Source of the DNA: Alphaproteobacteria bacterium 65-37
Lineage (GTDB): Bacteria; Pseudomonadota; Alphaproteobacteria; Reyranellales; Reyranellaceae
Reading direction: 5' to 3'
DNA length: 62,308 nt
NCBI GenBank assembly: GCA_001897995.1
Contig: MKRV01000262.1
Location: forward strand, 1-62,308
Within the stretch, counting starts at the first letter, position 1; each line of letters begins with the position of its first letter. Of this stretch, positions 56,936 through 62,308 are shown piece by piece. The translations under genes and the position numbers were made by a program. The notes below the pieces were generated by a model, which made no database searches, had not been told where the DNA came from, and was given only the letters and a program-made list of their open reading frames with translations.

Positions 56936-57709
56936 CTACTCGCGCCTTTTCGACGTGACGCCCGGCCACAACGAGGAGAGCTCGCCCGATGTCAGGGCGC
57001 GGGCAACGGCCTGCGCCCGTGTCGTGGCGCGCAGCTTGCGCCGGGCATTGTCGATATGGAACTTCGCGGTGGATTGCGAGAGGGCGAGGATCATCGAGAT
57101 TTCCCAGTCCGACTTGCCTTCGGCCACGAAGGCGAGGCAATCGCGTTCGCGCCGCGTCAGCAGTCTTCGCCCCTCGCGCGGGCGTCTGGGCAGCGCCGGG
57201 CGAATCGTGTCGAGCGCGATCAGCGACGACAGCCTGATCGCCTTGAGTTCCACCGGCGACAGGTCCGTGCCGTTGAACCACAGGGTGATCCCCGTCGCAC
57301 TGCCGTCCGGCCCGAAGTAGGGCACGACGAAGACGTCGCGTATGTCGAATTCCGAGAGCGCCGCCCAATAGTCGGCGTAGGGGCGGCTGTCCGGCGGCGC
57401 GACCTCGGTCACGAAAAAGGATCGATGCAGCCTGTCGGCGCCCGCGGCCAGCGGATTGATGGAGTCGGTATATTTCTGCGCGGCGCTGCCCCACCAGTCG
57501 TCGCGACGGATCAGGGCATGGTCCTCGAGCTGCAGCCTGGTGGTGCTGACCACCGGATCGGTCCAGTCGGGAACGCGGTAGAACGACCGCGCCCACAGGC
57601 TGGTGGCGCCCAGCGGCCGCAACGCGTCGAGGTAGGACGCCCCGAACGCTTGCGAGCCGGCATCGAACGCACAGCTGGCCAGCAGATCAAACGCCTTGGC
57701 GATCGCCAT
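56936..57709 (-). CDS. LuxR-family regulator, orphan solo (copy 2)
   Basis: A 257-residue paralogue of the next gene. The HTH is conserved (LTRRERDCLAFVAEGKSDWEISMILALSQSTAKFHIDNARRKLRATTRAQAVARAL). In the ligand domain the conserved Asp-Pro appears as Asn-Pro (YTDSINPLA) and the Trp of PFxW as Val (FFVTEV), again unlike AHL receptors. The start is taken at 57709 (MAIAKAF), preceded by GGTGGGG, rather than the GTG at 57727. The two copies differ enough (about half identical by eye) to suggest separate ligands. Confidence 0.83.
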   Translation of the reverse strand: MAIAKAFDLLASCAFDAGSQAFGASYLDALRPLGATSLWARSFYRVPDWTDPVVSTTRLQLEDHALIRRDDWWGSAAQKYTDSINPLAAGADRLHRSFFVTEVAPPDSRPYADYWAALSEFDIRDVFVVPYFGPDGSATGITLWFNGTDLSPVELKAIRLSSLIALDTIRPALPRRPREGRRLLTRRERDCLAFVAEGKSDWEISMILALSQSTAKFHIDNARRKLRATTRAQAVARALTSGELSSLWPGVTSKRRE

Positions 57710-58021
57710 TCGGGCCCCACCGCTCACCTACCCCACGGCAGGGTTGTACAGGGACAAATTTCAATCCCCAAGAAGATTCAGAAAAATTGAATGAAGACGG
57801 CAACTACGCGGCCCTGTGTCTTGGGCATATCGAACGTCGCCGCTCAGGCGAGATGCTACTTATAGTTGTGCCCATCAAACGAAGGTGCCGTGGCGATCAA
57901 GTCTCTCTGCGGACCTGCTCATGTGGCGGCTCCGCGCAACCTCCCTGTTCGGTCAGGTACCGGGAAACGACGCACTCGATAGGCTTTTCGCGAAGAGTTT
58001 ATGCCTACCGGAACAGAGGCC

Positions 58022-61000
58022 ATGACGCGTACCCAGGGAGATCGGCGGTCCAACAGCAGTGCAGGAAAGCGGCCCCGGCCAGGCCAGGTGAAGTCGAACG
58101 AACCAAATATCGCACTGATTTTGCGAGAAGATCATCGCCGCCGCCGCAGGCTGACGACCAGTGTGATGACGGCGTTGGCAGGTGTCCTGCCGTTGCTCGC
58201 CTCGGGCGCCGCCGGCCAGCAATACTGGGACGGCCCCAACATGACGCCGGGCGGTGTCGCAAACGGCCGCGGCGGCAGCGGCACCTGGAACGCCACCAAC
58301 ACCAACTGGACCAACCAGACCGGCACCATCAACTTGCCCTGGGCCGGCGGCATTGCCGTGTTCGGCAGCCGCGGCGGCACCGCGACGGTGACCATCGATG
58401 CCGGAGGCGTCACCAGCCAGGGGCTGCACTGCCTGGAATGCCAAGTGGTCTTCAAGGGTGGACCGATGACCCTGGGCAGTGGCGCTGTCGTCGACGTGCT
58501 GCAGTCGACGCAGAACGTCGCCAACTTCATCAGCTTCGACTCCAACCTGCGGGTCCTGGGTGACCTGACCAAGACCGGCAACGGCCGCCTCACCCTGTCC
58601 GGCGACACCAACATCGCCGGAACGGTGGCCGTCCAGGCCGGCATCGTGCAGATGACCGGCGCCAATGCCCGGCTGACGACCAATGGCGCGACGGTGACGG
58701 CGGCGATTGCCGGTACGGACACTTATCTCGCGCGGTTGATGGTGCAAACCGGCGCGCGGCTCACCAGCCAGGGCGGTTCGGCCGGCGCGACGGGGGGAAC
58801 GGCCGGCAGTTTCTATGTTCAACGCGGTGGCTTGTGGGACGCCGGCGCCGGCGATGTGGTGGTCGGCGGCGCCGGCAAGGGCCTGTTGAACGTCTACGGC
58901 ACGCCCGGTGGAACGACCGAGATCAAGGCCGGCCGCATCGTGCTGGGCGCTTCGTCCGGCGGCAGCGGCAAGCTCGAGATCTGGAGCGACAACGGGGCGG
59001 CGACCCTGATCACGGCCGCGTCGGTGACCGGCGGCGCCGGCGGCGGTGTGGTGGAATTCGACCTGCGCGGCGGCACGGTGCCCTACGATCTGGCGCCGGC
59101 ATTGCAGAGCAACCTGTCGGTGTCGCTGCTCAACGGCGACGTGCGCCTGCGCGGCCTGCACGACTACACGGGAACGACGACGATCAAGAACGGATCGCTG
59201 ATCCTCGATGGCGCGACCCTGTCGCGCACCGATGTCGACGTGCAAAAGGGCGTCCTCACGGGATCGGGCACGATCGCGCGGGGCGTGACGGTGCGAGATG
59301 GCGCAGAGCTGCGCGGCCGAACCGGCCAGGTGTTGACCATGGGCGGGTTGGCGCTCAACGAGACCAGCAAGGTCAACGTGACGCTCGGGGCGCCGAGCAG
59401 CAGCGCTCTGTTCAAGGTCACCAGCGGACTGGCCTTGAATGGCCAGTTGAACGTCACAGACGGCGGCGGCTTTGCCCAGGGCAGCTACCGCCTGTTCGAC
59501 TATGGTGGGACGTTGACGAACAACGGGCTGGTGATCGCCTCGCTGCCGACCGGCTTCAACCCGGGCGACTGGTCGATCGATACCGGTACCACCGGCCAGG
59601 TGAACCTCGTCGTGCCGCAGGCCGGTGCCGGCGAGCAGTATTGGGACGGGTCGAACACGACTCCGGGCGGTGTTCCCAACGGCCGCGGCGGCAGCGGCAC
59701 CTGGAACGTCGCCAGCTCCAACTGGACCAACCAGGCCGGCACCATCAATGCGCCCTGGGCCAGCCAGAAGGCGGTCTTTGCCGGGCCGACGCCGACCGGC
59801 AGCACGCTTTACAACGTGACGATCGCCGATCAGGTGCGGGCGTCGGGTCTCGACTTCCAAACCGGTGGCTATTCGCTCTTCGGCAGCCAGATCACCCTGT
59901 CGCCCGGCGCGATCGTCTCTGCCGTCGAAACGACGCGCGCTCAGACGATCACTTTGCAGACGACGATCATCGGCGAAGGCGATCTCGTCAAAACGGGAAA
60001 GGGAGCGGTACGCCTGCTTGGCTACACCGGGCTTCAGCCCGCGAATCGAATCGCCGGCACGATCGACATCAGGGAAGGCTCTCTCGAAGTCTCCGGCGGC
60101 GAGACGAGCAGCACGGGCGGTCTCATCGCCTCTCGGACCGGCGAGGTCGCGGGAGCGACGGTGTGGGGTGGGGGAAGCTGGGCTCTCGGAGCCGCAGATC
60201 TCGTGGTCGGTGGCGCCGGCCGAGGCGCGCTTTCCGTGACCGGCAGCGAAGTCTCGACGTCCGGAAAGATCACCGCCGGCCGCGTGATCCTGGGGCGTGA
60301 TACCGGTGGCTTCGGAACCCTGACCGTTGAAGGGAACCTGGGCGCAAACGGCCAGGTCATCGCCTCCGAGATCGCCGGCGGTGTCGGCGGTGGGGAAATG
60401 GTCTTCAGATACGGCGTCCGGTCGTCCAACCCGTTTGCGCCGAAACTCACCGGCAACCTGGCCGTCTCGGTGCAGTCCGGCGAAGTCGTTTTGTCCGGTG
60501 CGCACGACTACACGGGGGCGACGGAAATCAGCGGCACGACCGCCATCCCCAGCACGCTCGTTCTGAATGGCGCGACGCTCGCCAACACGGCGGTCAATGT
60601 TCGGATGGGCGGTACGCTCGGCGGCCAGGGGACGATCGGCGGCGCGCTCAACCTCGCCGGTGGCACCTTGAGAGGCGCGGCCGGGCAGGTCATGACCGTG
60701 GGATCGCTGGCGCTGGATCAGGCATCGAACGTCAACGTTGCGCTGGGAGCGCCGTCGGCGACGCGTCTGTTCAACGTGGTGGGAAATCTCACGCTCGACG
60801 GCACCTTGAACGTGACGGACGCCGGCAGCTTCGGCCAGGGCGTCTACCGGATCTTCGACTATGGTGGCACCTTCACCGACAACGGCCTGGTCGTCGGGGC
60901 GATGCCTGCGGGCATGGCCGGTGTCGTGCAGACCGCGATCGCCAATCAGGTCAATCTTGTCGTGAATGGTGGCGGAGGACCGGTCGATCCTGTCCTCCAG

Positions 61001-62308
61001 TTCTGGAACGGCAGCACGACCACGTCGACCGGCTCGGTGAAGGGCGGCGCGGGCACCTGGTCGTCCGGGGCGACGACCAACTGGACCGACGCCAACGGCA
61101 CCAGCGCGTCGGCCTGGGGTGGCAAGTTCGCGGTGTTCCAAGGCGCATCGGGCGTCGTGACAGTCGATGGTGCCGGCGTCGCGGCAACGGGAATGCAATT
61201 CGCGGTCGACGGTTACAGCCTGCAGGGCGGCCCGATGAGCCTGACCGGAAGTGACGGCACATCCGTCATTCGCGTCGGCGACGGTTCCGCGGCGGGGGCA
61301 GGATACACGGCGACGATTGCGTCGGTGCTGGGCGGCACGGGCGGTTTGACCAAGACCGATCTCGGCACTCTGGTGCTGATCGGCGCCAACAGCTACGGCG
61401 GCGGCACGACCATCGCGGCCGGGGCCTTGCAGATCGGCAACGGTGGCATGTCGGGGTCGATCCTGGGTGACGTGACGAACAACGGCCTGCTGCGCTTTGC
61501 CCGCAGCGACGCCGCGACCTTCGCCGGCGTGATCCTAGGCAGCGGCGCGGTCGAGACACGATCGGGCGTGCTGATCCTGACGGCCGACAGCACCTATAGC
61601 GGCGGGACCACCATCGGCACGGGCGCGACCCTGCAGCTCGGCAACGGCGGCGCATCGGGCCTCATTGCGGGCGATGTCGTGAACAACGGCACGCTGCGCT
61701 TCGCGCGCAGCGATGCCGCCACGATGGCCGGCGCGATCTCGGGCAGCGGCGGCCTGCAGGTCCAGTCCGGGTCACTCATTCTCACGGGCAACAGCAGCTA
61801 CACCGGCGCGACCACCATCGCGGCCGGTGCCACCCTGCAGTTGGGCAATGGCGGCGGTGTGGGGTCGATGACAAGCGATGTCGCCAATGCCGGCACCTTC
61901 GCCTTCAACGGTGCAGGTGCTCTCGCCTATGGCGGCGTGATCAGCGGCAACGGCCTGATCCGCCAGATCGGCAGCGGCGTCACGTCGTTGACCGGCGACG
62001 CCTCGGGCTTCACCGGCGCGACGCAGGTCGAGGCCGGCGTGCTCTCGGTCAACGGAAAGCTGGGCGGCACGCTGACGGTGTTGGCGGGCGGCCAGCTGCA
62101 GGGCATCGGCACAGTCGGTGATGTGATCGTTGTCGGCACGATCGCGCCGGGCAATTCGATCGGCACCTTGGCCGTGGGCAACATCACCTTCCAGGCGGGC
62201 TCGATCTACCAGGTCGAGGTCACTGCCAATGGCCAGTCCGACAGGATCGTCGCGGCCGGCACCGCCACGATCAACGGCGGCAGCGTCCAGGTGCTGGCGG
62301 GCCAGGGC
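58022..62308 (+). CDS. Giant autotransporter-like outer-membrane protein (5' part, runs off window)
   Basis: An open frame of 1429 codons from ATG 58022 to the window end without a stop. A basic N-terminal extension (~45 residues with RRRRRLTTSV) precedes a signal peptide (MTALAGVLPLLASGAAG). The passenger is Gly/Thr/Asn rich and made of beta-strand repeats. Three large modules start with [QY/QF]W-[DN]G at 58220, 59636 and 60998 (the first two share TPGGV, NGRGGSGTWN); PATR-type repeats (LILTGNSSYTGATTI-like, LGNGG, DVxNNGxLRFARSDAAT) follow at the end. GxIxPGNSIGTL near 62140 resembles the C-terminal passenger motif of autotransporters. A C-terminal barrel is expected beyond the window. Long antisense frames through it are compositional artefacts. 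Confidence 0.85.
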   Translation, partial: MTRTQGDRRSNSSAGKRPRPGQVKSNEPNIALILREDHRRRRRLTTSVMTALAGVLPLLASGAAGQQYWDGPNMTPGGVANGRGGSGTWNATNTNWTNQTGTINLPWAGGIAVFGSRGGTATVTIDAGGVTSQGLHCLECQVVFKGGPMTLGSGAVVDVLQSTQNVANFISFDSNLRVLGDLTKTGNGRLTLSGDTNIAGTVAVQAGIVQMTGANARLTTNGATVTAAIAGTDTYLARLMVQTGARLTSQGGSAGATGGTAGSFYVQRGGLWDAGAGDVVVGGAGKGLLNVYGTPGGTTEIKAGRIVLGASSGGSGKLEIWSDNGAATLITAASVTGGAGGGVVEFDLRGGTVPYDLAPALQSNLSVSLLNGDVRLRGLHDYTGTTTIKNGSLILDGATLSRTDVDVQKGVLTGSGTIARGVTVRDGAELRGRTGQVLTMGGLALNETSKVNVTLGAPSSSALFKVTSGLALNGQLNVTDGGGFAQGSYRLFDYGGTLTNNGLVIASLPTGFNPGDWSIDTGTTGQVNLVVPQAGAGEQYWDGSNTTPGGVPNGRGGSGTWNVASSNWTNQAGTINAPWASQKAVFAGPTPTGSTLYNVTIADQVRASGLDFQTGGYSLFGSQITLSPGAIVSAVETTRAQTITLQTTIIGEGDLVKTGKGAVRLLGYTGLQPANRIAGTIDIREGSLEVSGGETSSTGGLIASRTGEVAGATVWGGGSWALGAADLVVGGAGRGALSVTGSEVSTSGKITAGRVILGRDTGGFGTLTVEGNLGANGQVIASEIAGGVGGGEMVFRYGVRSSNPFAPKLTGNLAVSVQSGEVVLSGAHDYTGATEISGTTAIPSTLVLNGATLANTAVNVRMGGTLGGQGTIGGALNLAGGTLRGAAGQVMTVGSLALDQASNVNVALGAPSATRLFNVVGNLTLDGTLNVTDAGSFGQGVYRIFDYGGTFTDNGLVVGAMPAGMAGVVQTAIANQVNLVVNGGGGPVDPVLQFWNGSTTTSTGSVKGGAGTWSSGATTNWTDANGTSASAWGGKFAVFQGASGVVTVDGAGVAATGMQFAVDGYSLQGGPMSLTGSDGTSVIRVGDGSAAGAGYTATIASVLGGTGGLTKTDLGTLVLIGANSYGGGTTIAAGALQIGNGGMSGSILGDVTNNGLLRFARSDAATFAGVILGSGAVETRSGVLILTADSTYSGGTTIGTGATLQLGNGGASGLIAGDVVNNGTLRFARSDAATMAGAISGSGGLQVQSGSLILTGNSSYTGATTIAAGATLQLGNGGGVGSMTSDVANAGTFAFNGAGALAYGGVISGNGLIRQIGSGVTSLTGDASGFTGATQVEAGVLSVNGKLGGTLTVLAGGQLQGIGTVGDVIVVGTIAPGNSIGTLAVGNITFQAGSIYQVEVTANGQSDRIVAAGTATINGGSVQVLAGQG
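61331..61955 (+). repeat. Three ~68-residue PATR-type repeats in the autotransporter passenger
   Basis: Three tandem units of ~205-210 bases repeat the pattern G-x-L-x-L-x-G-x-[NS]-x-Y-x-G-[GA]-T-T-I, then LGNGG and a late VIxGSG. The first two share nearly identical RFARSDAATxAG segments, indicating recent duplication; the third (61751-61955) is more diverged. They match the autotransporter-associated beta-strand repeat family (TIGR/PATR type). Confidence 0.8.

Noticed and set aside
57953-61198. Long minus-strand frame opposite the autotransporter
   Set aside because: The plus strand shows repeats, a signal peptide and family motifs, while the antisense product is a low-complexity shadow.

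Overview
This window looks like a chromosomal segment of a free-living, GC-rich alphaproteobacterium (GC about two thirds by eye; genus not assignable). The evidence is the gene order trmB - rimP - nusA - ylxR - infB - rbfA - truB - rpsO - pnp, a hisA-hisF-hisE block, a fabA-fabB-fabI operon divergent from an Irr-type Fur-family regulator, an Irr (ICE) box in front of rubrerythrin, and a DUF3501 protein. I saw no tRNA, rRNA, CRISPR array, insertion sequence or phage gene. The strand changes often and most operons have two to four genes.

Layout. 1-3.4 kb: a decayed 3' end of an acyl-CoA ligase, a LysA-type decarboxylase and an intact acyl-CoA ligase with two TGAAC-N4-GTTCA operators. 3.5-9 kb: a siderophore uptake module with a Fur-type box, FecI-like sigma factor, FecR, a FecA-like receptor and a convergent AraC regulator. 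9.2-15.7 kb: secreted creatininase-like and YVTN-propeller genes, LysE, TauD-like dioxygenase, alpha/beta hydrolase, HIT protein with a partial duplicate, and a J-like membrane protein. 15.8-20.5 kb: a four-gene operon of a Tat-type beta-propeller that closely matches copper thiocyanate dehydrogenase, an FtsX/LolD-like ABC pair and a membrane-anchored coiled-coil protein. This is the most interesting locus. 20.5-24.1 kb: FadR/GntR regulator divergent from FAH-family hydrolase, cupin and MFS transporter, with an operator array between. 24.1-29.7 kb: his genes, M20 amidohydrolase, a small acidic unknown and a TPP enzyme.

29.7-42.9 kb: tRNA methylation, the transcription/translation operon, a fused membrane/spermidine-synthase-like gene on the opposite strand, and rpsO-pnp. 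43-46 kb: an HdeD-like membrane domain fused to a possible permuted papain-fold domain, coupled to an MFS transporter, then a secreted unknown. 46-52 kb: unsaturated fatty-acid synthesis genes, Irr, and a rubrerythrin / Fe-S / DUF3501 peroxide-defence group. 52-55 kb: two TonB proteins and an SH3 protein. 55-57.7 kb: a 2-hydroxyacid dehydrogenase and two tandem LuxR solos. 58 kb to the end: the first 1429 codons of a giant autotransporter-like protein that runs off the window.

Iron is a recurring theme: a FecIRA-type uptake module, two TonB energisers (no ExbB/ExbD seen), Irr and an Irr-box rubrerythrin. Copper may be a second theme through the thiocyanate-dehydrogenase-like operon.
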